Shown here piece by piece: positions 39,468-46,766 of a stretch of 64,000 nucleotides of DNA. The position numbers and the translations under genes were made by a program. This DNA is from Flavobacterium sp. LHD-85 (GTDB lineage Bacteria > Bacteroidota > Bacteroidia > Flavobacteriales > Flavobacteriaceae): the NCBI RefSeq assembly GCF_030929595.1, contig NZ_JAVFVR010000007.1:62001-126000 (forward strand). The letters are read 5' to 3'. Each line of letters begins with the position of its first letter. The stretch's first letter is position 1. The notes under the pieces were generated by a model. The model did not search any database. It saw nothing but the letters and a program-made list of their open reading frames with translations, and was not told the DNA's origin.

Positions 39468-40364
39468 GTGAGCATGATTAATATTAGGAAGTTTGCAGCG
39501 ATAGATATCGGTTCAAATGCGATGAGGCTTTTGATCGCTAACGTTGTGGAACAAGAAGGCAAAGAACCGCAGTTTAATAAAAGTTCCCTTGTTCGTGTGC
39601 CAATTCGTTTAGGACAAGACGCCTTTACAGTTGGAGAAATTTCACCAGAAAATATAGATCGAATGGTAGATGCCATGAAAGCATTTAACCTTTTGATGAA
39701 AGTACATAAAGTAGAGCGTTATATGGCATTTGCAACTTCTGCAATGCGCGAAGCCTATAATGCCAAAGAAGTTGTGGCTTTAATTAAGAAAAAGGCTGAC
39801 ATAAAAATCGAAATTATCGACGGTAAAAAAGAGGCTGCAATTATAGCTTCTACAGATTTGCATCATTTAATTAAATCTGACGAAACCTATCTTTTTGTAG
39901 ATGTTGGAGGTGGTAGTACAGAGTTTACCTTATTTTCTGACGGAAAAATGATTACTTCAAGATCTTTCAAAGCTGGAACCGTTCGTTTATTGAACAATAT
40001 GGTTCATGATTCAGTTTGGGATGAAATCGAAAAATGGATTAAAACCAACACGGCAGATTATGATGAGGTAACACTGATTGGTTCTGGAGGAAACATCAAT
40101 AAGTTGTTTAAAATGTCTGGGAAACAGCAGGAAAAACCGCTTTCGTACATTTATGTTAACTCACAGTATGCATTCTTAAATTCGTTGACTTACGAGCAGA
40201 GAATTGCCGAATTAGGTTTGAACTCCGACCGTGCCGATGTAATTATCCATGCAACTCGTATTTATCTAAATGCGATGAAATGGAGCGGTGCGCGCCAGAT
40301 TTACGTTCCTAAAATCGGACTTTCTGATGGTATCGTAAAAGCAATGTATTACGGTAAAATTTAA
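39468..40364 (+). CDS. ppx: Exopolyphosphatase/GppA-type phosphatase
   Basis: The 298-residue protein has the ASKHA-type phosphate motifs FAAIDIGSNAMRLLI (about 7-21) and VDVGGGSTEFTLF (about 144-156). Ppx releases phosphate from polyphosphate ends, GppA acts on pppGpp; the short form without a C-terminal HD domain is common in Bacteroidota. It follows ppk1 by 27 bp, giving a synthesis/breakdown pair in one operon. The start may be GTG at 39468 or ATG at 39474. Confidence 0.92.
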   Translation: MSMINIRKFAAIDIGSNAMRLLIANVVEQEGKEPQFNKSSLVRVPIRLGQDAFTVGEISPENIDRMVDAMKAFNLLMKVHKVERYMAFATSAMREAYNAKEVVALIKKKADIKIEIIDGKKEAAIIASTDLHHLIKSDETYLFVDVGGGSTEFTLFSDGKMITSRSFKAGTVRLLNNMVHDSVWDEIEKWIKTNTADYDEVTLIGSGGNINKLFKMSGKQQEKPLSYIYVNSQYAFLNSLTYEQRIAELGLNSDRADVIIHATRIYLNAMKWSGARQIYVPKIGLSDGIVKAMYYGKI

Positions 40365-40378
40365 TATTATTTTTTTTA

Positions 40379-40951
40379 ATGAATAAAGGCAGACTAGAAG
40401 CTTTTAGTGATGGCGTTTTGGCAATCATTATAACGATTATGATTTTGGAAATTAAAGCGCCGCAAGGACATGAATTTGCAGATTTAAAACCGCTTATTCC
40501 GAAGTTTTTAAGTTATATTTTGAGTTTTATCTACGTTGGAATATACTGGAATAATCATCATTATTTGCTTCATAGTTTATCAAGGGTAAACGGAAAAGTA
40601 TTGTGGAGCAATTTGCACTTTTTGTTTTGGCTGTCTTTAATTCCCGTTTCTACCGCTTGGATGGGGGAGCATAATTTTGAGAAAGCTGCAATGACAATGT
40701 ATGGTGTTGTGTTGCTTCTCTCGGCAATCTCTTATATTATTTTGCAATATACTATTATGTGTACCGAAGGGAGTGATTCTGCTTTGAGAAAAGCGCTTAA
40801 CAAAGATTATAAAGGTAAAATCTCTTTAGTTCTATACGTTATCGGAATTGTTACGGCATTCTTTAACCAGTGGGTTTCTGGAGCAGCTTATTTTACAGTT
40901 GCCATGTTATGGCTTATTCCAGACAAAAGAATCGGAAGGATTTTTTCTTAA
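40379..40951 (+). CDS. TMEM175 family potassium channel-like protein
   Basis: The 190-residue protein carries the family signature RLEAFSDGVLAIIIT at its N-terminus and about six hydrophobic helices (near 10-28, 48-64, 78-98, 104-125, 147-163, 166-182). Bacterial TMEM175 proteins form potassium-selective channels. It follows ppx by 14 bp and precedes a Crp/Fnr gene by 12 bp, so it may be part of the same transcript. The physiological role here is unknown. Confidence 0.88.
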   Translation: MNKGRLEAFSDGVLAIIITIMILEIKAPQGHEFADLKPLIPKFLSYILSFIYVGIYWNNHHYLLHSLSRVNGKVLWSNLHFLFWLSLIPVSTAWMGEHNFEKAAMTMYGVVLLLSAISYIILQYTIMCTEGSDSALRKALNKDYKGKISLVLYVIGIVTAFFNQWVSGAAYFTVAMLWLIPDKRIGRIFS

Positions 40952-40963
40952 AATGAATAGTTT

Positions 40964-41524
40964 ATGAAAGCTGTTTTTCAGTCCATTCAAGATTTTTCTG
41001 CAGATGAGTTAAGCCTTTTAGAGAGCTTGATTACATTTCGGACCTTAAAAAAAGGAGAACTTCTGTTGGCTGAAAATCAGGTTTGCAATGAAATAGTTTT
41101 TATAGAAAAAGGAATTCTCCGTTCCTTTTTTGTTAATCATAAAGGGGACGAAATCACCAATTGTTTTGCTTTCGAAAACGAGTTTATGGCTTCTTTTGCC
41201 AGTTTTATCACAGAAGAAAAAGCAGAAGAAAGCATTCAAGCACTTACCGATACAGAATTGCAGATTCTAGACCGAAAAGCTTTAGAAAAATTATATCAAT
41301 CAGGTTTTAACTGGCAGGAAACAGGCAGAAAATTAACCGAATTAGAATTCGTAAACCTGCACAAAAGAATGGTTTCTTTTCAAAAATTATCGGGTGCAGA
41401 GCGTTACGAAGAACTTTGCCAAAATCATCAAAAGTATATTCAGTTAATTCCGCTGCAATATTTAGCTTCTTATCTAGGAATTACTCCGAGACATTTAAGC
41501 AGAATCAGAAAGGCTATTGTTTAA
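40964..41524 (+). CDS. Crp/Fnr family transcription regulator
   Basis: The 186-residue protein has a cyclic-nucleotide-binding-type beta-roll (about 15-115; FIEKGILRSFFVNHKGDEI) and a C-terminal helix-turn-helix (IPLQYLASYLGITPRHLSRIRK). It lacks Cys clusters for an iron-sulfur centre. It is short for the family and similar to Bacteroidota regulators of stress or catabolism. It sits 12 bp after the TMEM175 gene. Its ligand and targets are unknown. Confidence 0.88.
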   Translation: MKAVFQSIQDFSADELSLLESLITFRTLKKGELLLAENQVCNEIVFIEKGILRSFFVNHKGDEITNCFAFENEFMASFASFITEEKAEESIQALTDTELQILDRKALEKLYQSGFNWQETGRKLTELEFVNLHKRMVSFQKLSGAERYEELCQNHQKYIQLIPLQYLASYLGITPRHLSRIRKAIV

Positions 41525-41902
41525 TTTTTTTTGTTTCATCCTCCCGATGGTACAATGTCATTAAGTTAAGAGATTTTTGATTTCAGATTTGAGCTGAGAA
41601 TTAAATAATAATATTCAGATATAGCCCGTAGTTTCAACCACGGGAGTACAGATTGTTTTTTTTTATTGTGTCCACGTGGTTGAAACCACTGCCTATGTGT
41701 AAAAATAGATGCAAAAAGATAACAATCGAGATAAAATGATTTAAGCAGATTTTCTTTAATATATTTATTCGTAATTAAAATTTGCGCAAATCTTCAGTCT
41801 TCAAAAATCTGCTTTATCTGCTCAATCTGCGTGAAAAATAATTTCAGGACATTTGTCCAGTAAAAGAAAATGTACTAATAGTATTTTTGAAAAAACATAA
41901 AC
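41525..41902. other. 377-bp intergenic region with an inverted repeat
   Basis: The region has no gene. It contains an inverted repeat at 41623-41694 (GTAGTTTCAACCACG with its complement CGTGGTTGAAACCAC) and a fragment of the CTGCTTTATCTGC repeat around 41800-41835. A -7 box (TATTTTTG) at 41882-41889 lies just before the next gene. Confidence 0.6.
41623..41694. repeat. Inverted repeat (GTTTCAACCAC)
   Basis: CCCGTAGTTTCAACCACGGG is answered across a 30-nt spacer by CCACGTGGTTGAAACCACTG. It is another intergenic palindrome; only one copy is seen in this window. Confidence 0.65.
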
Positions 41903-42481
41903 ATGAAAAAAATACTGATTATAAACGGACACCCAAATGCGGAAAGCTTCAATTTTGGAATTGCAGAATCGTATCAAAAAGGCGCCATTGCTTCAGGTAC
42001 GCAAGTAGAAACCATCATAATTGCTAATTTAAATTTTAGTCCAAATCTCAAATTTGGTTATCAGAAAAGAACCGATCTAGAACCTGATTTATTAGAATCT
42101 TGGGAAAAAATAAAAAGAGCCGATCATTTAGTTTGGATTCATCCCGTTTGGTGGGGCGGACTTCCAGCGATAACAAAAGGATTTATAGATCGTTTGTTTT
42201 TGCCTGGAATGGCTTTTGAGTATCGCGAAAATTCGGTTTGGTGGGATAAATTGCTAAAAGGCAAAACAGCACACATTATCACAACCTTAGATCAGCCAAG
42301 CTGGTATTACAGATTGTTTTTCGGAAGACCTAGCGTGAATCAATTAAAGAAATCTACTTTGGAATTCTGTGGTATAAAACCAGTCAAAGTAAGTTATATC
42401 GGAATTGTAAAAGGTTCGACCGAAGAACAAAGAAAAAAATGGCTAGATAAAGTTTATAATTTCGGGCTTAAAAATAAATAG
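41903..42481 (+). CDS. NAD(P)H:quinone oxidoreductase-like flavodoxin-fold protein
   Basis: The 192-residue protein has the flavodoxin_2 fold: KKILIINGHPNAESFNFGIAE (FMN/FAD phosphate region), then HLVWIHPVWWGGLPAITKGFIDRLFLPGMAF, the family signature. Such enzymes (KefF, MdaB type) reduce quinones with NAD(P)H using bound flavin. It stands alone downstream of a -7 box, with a very short leader. Its substrate is unknown. Confidence 0.9.
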   Translation: MKKILIINGHPNAESFNFGIAESYQKGAIASGTQVETIIIANLNFSPNLKFGYQKRTDLEPDLLESWEKIKRADHLVWIHPVWWGGLPAITKGFIDRLFLPGMAFEYRENSVWWDKLLKGKTAHIITTLDQPSWYYRLFFGRPSVNQLKKSTLEFCGIKPVKVSYIGIVKGSTEEQRKKWLDKVYNFGLKNK

Positions 42482-42561
42482 TTTTTTGTTCGCTACGACT
42501 CGAGCGATAGCAAATTGGCGGTAAATCTAATAAATTATTAGACATTATTAATAAAGGAAAA

Positions 42562-42590
42562 AAATTCGTGAAAATTCGAGAAATTCGTGG
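42562..42590. repeat. Fragment of the ATTCGTG repeat
   Basis: AATTCGTGAAAATTCGAGAAATTCGTGG has the blocks of the palindrome at 17087-17143 but only one arm. It lies between two convergent genes, next to a small hairpin (TCGCT...AGCGA at about 42490-42508). Confidence 0.55.
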
Positions 42591-42603
42591 TTAACAAAAA
42601 AAA

Positions 42604-43290
42604 TTAATCCTTCAAATCCAATCCAAATGTTGAACGCAAAAGCTCAATGTTTGGGTTGATTTCTAAGAAACGATTATATCTGTCTTGGTTATTATAAGTT
42701 CGTTTCGTTTCAGCCTGTTCATTTACAATTACTTCAATTGTTATATCGTGATTATGCAAATGACCTTTTAAATGCCCCAACAAACCATTCATCTGGCTTT
42801 CAAACTCTAGTTTTGATCCTTCGTTTGGAAGTTCGTAAGAAATTGTTGTTCCGTTTAGAATTGGATCGCTAATCAATAGAATCGATTCCATAATTCTAAG
42901 GCCTTTTTGTCCTAAACGTTCTGCATATTTGTTCCAATGAAGACGCATGTCGGTTTCGTTAAATTCCTCGGTAGGTAAAACAGAAGAAGGTTTAACGTAC
43001 GATTTCGTGCTTGCTTCCAATTCTTTTTTCTTGCGGATACTAGCAAGAGAAAAGGCAGAAACTTTTGGAGCGCCGCTTGTATCTGCTTTTGGAACTTCTG
43101 GAGTTTGAACTTTTGGAGTTTCAGCAACTTGTTCTGGTTGAGGAATGGCAACTTTAGTTTCAGTTACAGCTTGAGAAGTTTGATTCTCGGTCGCTACAGA
43201 ACTCTCAACTTTGGACTTTGGACTTTGCACTTCGACTATAGAATAGCCTCCGTTTTTAAAGTAAACAGGCGGAATTATGAATTGCTCAAC
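42604..43290 (-). CDS. dnaX: dnaX tau-specific C-terminal region, reached by a -1 shift
   Basis: This frame continues dnaX in the -1 register. It has no stop from the slippery A-run (43291-43300) to 42604 and contributes 228 residues. Its only start candidate is a GTG at 43230, in a low-complexity Ala/Pro/Thr/Glu-rich linker. The last 140 residues (ETDMRLHWNKYAERLG..., ILNGTTISYELPNEGS) look like the folded tau domain that contacts the polymerase. In the other direction the frame is closed by a TGA just upstream of the A-run, so it can only be entered by slippage. Full tau would be 585 residues. Confidence 0.85.
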   Translation of the reverse strand, partial: VEQFIIPPVYFKNGGYSIVEVQSPKSKVESSVATENQTSQAVTETKVAIPQPEQVAETPKVQTPEVPKADTSGAPKVSAFSLASIRKKKELEASTKSYVKPSSVLPTEEFNETDMRLHWNKYAERLGQKGLRIMESILLISDPILNGTTISYELPNEGSKLEFESQMNGLLGHLKGHLHNHDITIEVIVNEQAETKRTYNNQDRYNRFLEINPNIELLRSTFGLDLKD

Positions 43291-44360
43291 TTTTTTTTTT
43301 CTCCATCAAAGTTGATAGAGGCCAATTGCATCAAACATAATTCAACTAAAAGACGTTGATTCTGACTTAATTTGTATTTTAAATCGCAGTCGTTTGCAAT
43401 ATCAATTCCTTTAAGTAAAAATTCCTGAGAACATTTTTGCGATTGTGTAGCATACATTTGCTGTGCTTGTTCACCAACTTCTAATAAAGTAATAGTCGAA
43501 GGTGTTTTGCTTACTAATAAATCTCTGAAATGTGAAGCCAAACCAGCAATAAAATGATGTCCATCAAAACCTTTGGCTAAGATATCATTGTATGCTAATA
43601 AAAGTTTCGGAATCTCATTTTCCAGAAGTAAATCAGTAATTGAAATATAAGTTTCGTAATCTAAAACGTTTAGGTTTTCGGTTACTGCCTGACGCGTCAA
43701 ATTTGTTCCGCAGTAGGAAACTACACGGTCAAAAATAGACAAAGCATCACGCATGGCACCATCTGCTTTTTGAGCAATAATGTGCAATGCATCATCTTCA
43801 AAAACGATTCCTTGACTTTCAGCAACATCAGCCAAATGTTCTTTAGCATCTTTTACTGTAATTCTTTTGAAATCAAAAATCTGACAGCGAGATAAAATCG
43901 TTGGAAGGATTTTGTGTTTTTCTGTTGTTGCTAAAATGAAAATAGCATGTTTTGGCGGTTCTTCTAATGTTTTAAGAAAAGCATTAAAAGCGGCCGAAGA
44001 CAGCATGTGGACCTCGTCAATGATATATACTTTGTATTGTCCAGTTTGTGGCGGGATTCGAACCTGATCGATAAGGTTACGAATATCATCAACCGAGTTG
44101 TTTGAAGCAGCATCTAACTCGAAAACGTTAAATGCGAAATCTTCGGTAGGATCGTCATATCCAGGCTGATTTATTTTTCTTGCCAGGATACGCGCGCAGG
44201 TTGTTTTACCAACTCCACGTGGTCCTGTAAATAAAAGAGCAGACGCTAAGTGATTGGTTTCAATAGCGTTCAACAAAGTGTTTGTAATGGCTTTTTGCCC
44301 CACAACATCCTTAAAGGTCTGCGGGCGGTATTTTCTTGCCGATACTACAAATTGTTCCAT
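43275..44360 (-). CDS. dnaX: DNA polymerase III gamma-like subunit (zero-frame dnaX product)
   Basis: The 361-residue product is the clamp-loader ATPase: Walker A GPRGVGKT (46-53), DEVHML (Walker B), SRC sensor-1 region near SRCQIFDF, and the domain III helices to about 355. It ends four codons after the slippery site with TAA. The zinc-binding Cys cluster of typical DnaX proteins is missing: RKINQPGYDDPTEDFAFNVF leads directly to ELDAASNN. The A-run codons read GAA AAA AAA AAG TTG. The gene has a TATATTTG box just upstream (reverse strand). Confidence 0.93.
   Translation of the reverse strand: MEQFVVSARKYRPQTFKDVVGQKAITNTLLNAIETNHLASALLFTGPRGVGKTTCARILARKINQPGYDDPTEDFAFNVFELDAASNNSVDDIRNLIDQVRIPPQTGQYKVYIIDEVHMLSSAAFNAFLKTLEEPPKHAIFILATTEKHKILPTILSRCQIFDFKRITVKDAKEHLADVAESQGIVFEDDALHIIAQKADGAMRDALSIFDRVVSYCGTNLTRQAVTENLNVLDYETYISITDLLLENEIPKLLLAYNDILAKGFDGHHFIAGLASHFRDLLVSKTPSTITLLEVGEQAQQMYATQSQKCSQEFLLKGIDIANDCDLKYKLSQNQRLLVELCLMQLASINFDGEKKKLSNS
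43290..43296 (-). promoter_or_regulatory. Slippery heptamer A AAA AAG in dnaX
   Basis: On the reverse strand the zero-frame codons are AAA (43295-43293) and AAG (43292-43290), preceded by A, which is the same heptamer used for -1 frameshifting in E. coli dnaX. It is the end of a 10-A run (43291-43300), which also allows transcriptional slippage. GGAG lies immediately 5' of the run. Downstream only weak stems (GCCT with AGGC) are visible. Confidence 0.75.
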
Positions 44361-44379
44361 ATTCTCTTTTATTCGATAG

Positions 44380-44387
44380 CAAATATA
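44380..44387 (-). promoter_or_regulatory. -7 box of dnaX
   Basis: The reverse strand reads TATATTTG here, about 20 bp before the dnaX ATG at 44360. No TTG was found at -33. Confidence 0.5.
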
Positions 44388-44540
44388 GAGTATAATTTAA
44401 TGATTTAAAAATTTAAAAATTGAAAGATTTTTAAGTGGTTGAATTGTAGAAAGAAAAAAATATTATCTGCAACGTTTAAAGAAAAAGTAATACTTTTAAT
44501 GCAAAATATTTAACAGCCTATTTATTATTAATTAGAAAAT

Positions 44541-45341
44541 ATGAACGCAAAACAAATAGTTAAATTAAGTAATATCATCGGAATTTCCTCTATACTTTTA
44601 TTAGTATACTGGGTCTTTACATTTATTGTAATTGAAGTTTTCGGACTAAAGGTTTTTAGAGAAAACATGACCGAAAGCTTTTATTTAAGCATTCTCGGTA
44701 TTCTTGCTCTTATGGCAGGATCTCTAATAGTGAATCTCATGTTTAATTTGACGAGAATTGCCGAAAGAAAAAATGAAGATGAAGTAAACACAAAATCAAA
44801 TCGACGCAAGTTTGCTGTTCTGCTTTTAATTTTCCCGTTAATTCTAGTTATACTTTTTGGTGGTGATTATTTGACTTCTGCTAAAAAGGAAAAAATGCTG
44901 ATTGATTCTGCAAAATCAATCATAGAATCAAACAAGTCAAATAGTGATAAACTTCTAAATTATACTTTTTCTAAAGCGTATATCAAGGAAACCACCGGTA
45001 TTTTACGAGTTTTGTCTGAAACAGACAATAACTTTCCAAGTGTTACCTTAATAGTGAAAGATTCGATTAAGGATTCGCCTGTTTTTCTTGGTTTTAATGC
45101 CTATTATGATGAAATTTTGGAAGCAAATGATAGTATACGGCCTAAGAAAGTAAATTATATTTATAAGACAACTAAAGAAGAAAGAGCTTATTTGAATGAG
45201 GTTTTTGATAAAAACAATGATAAATTACGCTATAGTTCGAGAAAAGGAAATTATGAATTGTTTTACCCATATAAAAAGAATGGAAAAACGATCATTATCT
45301 ATTTTTCTGAACAGCAGCGATATGGCAAAATAGGAAGCTGA
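44541..45341 (+). CDS. Hypothetical membrane protein, 266 residues
   Basis: I do not recognise this protein. It has three hydrophobic helices (about 11-33, 46-70 and 90-108) followed by a soluble C-terminal domain of about 150 residues with beta strands (GILRVLSETDNNFPSVTLIVKD, FLGFNAYYDE, YELFYPYKK). The last domain would lie outside the cytoplasmic membrane if the helices cross three times. The next gene follows after 14 bp. The function is unknown. Confidence 0.7.
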   Translation: MNAKQIVKLSNIIGISSILLLVYWVFTFIVIEVFGLKVFRENMTESFYLSILGILALMAGSLIVNLMFNLTRIAERKNEDEVNTKSNRRKFAVLLLIFPLILVILFGGDYLTSAKKEKMLIDSAKSIIESNKSNSDKLLNYTFSKAYIKETTGILRVLSETDNNFPSVTLIVKDSIKDSPVFLGFNAYYDEILEANDSIRPKKVNYIYKTTKEERAYLNEVFDKNNDKLRYSSRKGNYELFYPYKKNGKTIIIYFSEQQRYGKIGS

Positions 45342-45355
45342 TAAATTTATAAGTT

Positions 45356-45751
45356 ATGAAGAAGTATTTTCTACTGTTAGTTTTGCTTGCAGCATTTAGC
45401 GGAAAAGCACAAAAAACGCGAACGAGTCCAATTTATCAGTTGCGAATCTATGAGATTTTCGAAAGCAATAAAAAAATCTTTCATGAACGTTTTCGTGATC
45501 ATGCCATGCGTATTATGGAGAAATACAACTTTAAAATCATTTCGATTTACGAATCAAAATCAGATAAGAAAACTGAATTTGTATATTTTTTGGAATGGCC
45601 AGACGAAACAACGATGAAAAAAGCTTGGGAAGATTTTAGAAAAGATCAGGAATGGATTGACATCAAAAAAATGTATACCCAAAAATATGGCGATGTAGTT
45701 GGTAATATCGAAGATCGGGTATTGACTAAGCTTGATTATTCTCCTAATTAA
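45356..45751 (+). CDS. NIPSNAP-family exported protein
   Basis: The 131-residue protein has a signal peptide (ending about GKAQK) and one NIPSNAP/dimeric alpha-beta barrel domain: YQLRIYEIFESNKKIFHERFRDHAMRIMEKY, then FVYFLEWPDETTMKKAWEDFRKDQEW. The domain often forms dimers that bind small ligands or enzymes of unknown kind. It is probably periplasmic. It lies 14 bp after the membrane protein gene, so the two are likely one operon. Confidence 0.8.
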   Translation: MKKYFLLLVLLAAFSGKAQKTRTSPIYQLRIYEIFESNKKIFHERFRDHAMRIMEKYNFKIISIYESKSDKKTEFVYFLEWPDETTMKKAWEDFRKDQEWIDIKKMYTQKYGDVVGNIEDRVLTKLDYSPN

Positions 45752-45900
45752 AAAAATGAGAAGAATTTATTTTTATGCCATTCCTAAGGAACGAAAAGAA
45801 TTTCAGTTTCTAGGAATGACATAGGTTATTGAATACTTTTTTTGTTCTCATTTTTTTTTACTTGATTTATAAAAGATTTTTTCTTTTGAAACCGATTGTT

Positions 45901-45978
45901 CTAGCCCTGATGGTAGCGGCATCCTTTTGTGGCGGGGTTCGCCACAAAAGATATAGCGGACAGCAGGTTCCCGGCTCC
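45901..45978. ncRNA. Structured RNA-like element or hairpin repeat
   Basis: A perfect 10-bp stem CTTTTGTGGC (45924-45933) with GCCACAAAAG (45941-45950) has conserved-looking flanks: TAGCGGCATC on the left and GATATAGCGGACAG on the right, closed by CCTG and CAGG. It lies between convergent genes. I recall very similar elements at many Flavobacterium intergenic sites, and it may correspond to the Rfam Flavo-1 RNA motif, but I could not check this. The strand is uncertain. Confidence 0.5.
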
Positions 45979-45983
45979 TAAAA

Positions 45984-46277
45984 TTATCTTCCCTTAATAC
46001 TTAAATCCAATAAAAACTGCGCTGTTTCTTGATCTGAATCGGCTGAGAAACCAGCAACATAAACTCCTTTTTTGCCCGTAGTCGACTTAATTCCGTATAC
46101 AACTGCCTCATCCGCTGGGTCTGACTCACCCTCGTATCGATACACATGAACAATTTCAAATTTCTCAGGATTCTTTTTAATTGCGTCTGCATTTCGATTA
46201 AAATCGCACGTAAATCCTTTTTCATTCAATTGATCTAAAGCCTTTGAAACAGTTGCGTAATGATACATTCTTTTCAT
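45984..46277 (-). CDS. Small conserved protein of unknown function, 97 residues
   Basis: The 97-residue cytosolic protein ([54 protein letters not shown]) matches a small Bacteroidota family that, as I recall, is often labelled phosphoribosylpyrophosphate synthetase although it lacks the PRPP synthetase domains. The function is unknown. It stands alone on the reverse strand next to the structured element. Confidence 0.75.
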   Translation of the reverse strand: MKRMYHYATVSKALDQLNEKGFTCDFNRNADAIKKNPEKFEIVHVYRYEGESDPADEAVVYGIKSTTGKKGVYVAGFSADSDQETAQFLLDLSIKGR

Positions 46278-46374
46278 GATAAACTGTATTTAAAATTATA
46301 GAATTCTAAAGATAACTATTTTAAAATTAAAAAGTTATGATAAAATTCATAAAAACTGAAATTTAAAATCATTA

Positions 46375-46401
46375 TTGTTAGTTCTTAAATCGCTACTTTT
46401 G
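46375..46401 (+). promoter_or_regulatory. Promoter of rnpB
   Basis: TTG at 46375-46377 and TACTTTTG at 46394-46401 are 16 nt apart. The -7 box ends four bases before the RNA 5' end at about 46405, which fits transcription starting there. Confidence 0.7.
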
Positions 46402-46404
46402 CAG

Positions 46405-46730
46405 CGCAGACCGCCTTATCGTCGTCCCGATTCATCGGGAGGGAGGAAAGTCCGGACACCATAGAGAAGCATAGCGGGTAACGCCCGTCGGTCCCGATGA
46501 AAATCGGGATTAGGACAAGTGCAGCAGAAAGTATGTACAGGTAATGCTGTAGTGAAACCAGGTAAACTCTATGCGGTGAAATACCAAGTATATCGGCATT
46601 TAAGGGCTTCTCGTCCGTTGCCGAAGGGTAGGTAGATTGAGTCCATCAGTAATGGTGGATCTAGATAAATGATAAGGTATTGTTTTGTTGCAAAATAAGA
46701 CAAGAACAGAATCCGGCTTACAGGTCTGCA
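46405..46730 (+). ncRNA. rnpB: RNase P RNA (bacterial type A)
   Basis: The 5' strand of P4 is clear (GAGGAAAGTCCGGAC at 46442-46456), and the 3' end has ACAGAATCCGGCTTACAGG. P1 is formed by GCAGACC (46406-46412) and GGTCTGC (46723-46729), followed by six T residues, so the P1 stem also acts as terminator. Other conserved sections include ACAGTAAT-like and AGTGAAACCAGG segments in the middle. The RNA is the catalytic part of RNase P, which removes 5' leaders from tRNA precursors. Two internal stems use TCCCGAT/ATCGGGA pairs. Confidence 0.96.
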
Positions 46731-46737
46731 TTTTTTA

Positions 46738-46745
46738 TATATTTG
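46738..46745 (+). promoter_or_regulatory. -7 box at the 3' end of rnpB, for the symporter
   Basis: TATATTTG matches TAnnTTTG, directly after the rnpB terminator T-run and 21 bp before the symporter ATG. No TTG at -33 is present. Confidence 0.4.
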
Positions 46746-46766
46746 TGAACTATCTAACTAATCCTC

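Noticed and set aside
42604..43230. Separate gene of 208 residues starting at GTG
   Set aside because: The frame continues without a stop back to the slippery site and carries the tau C-terminal domain; a separate start in the low-complexity linker is unlikely.
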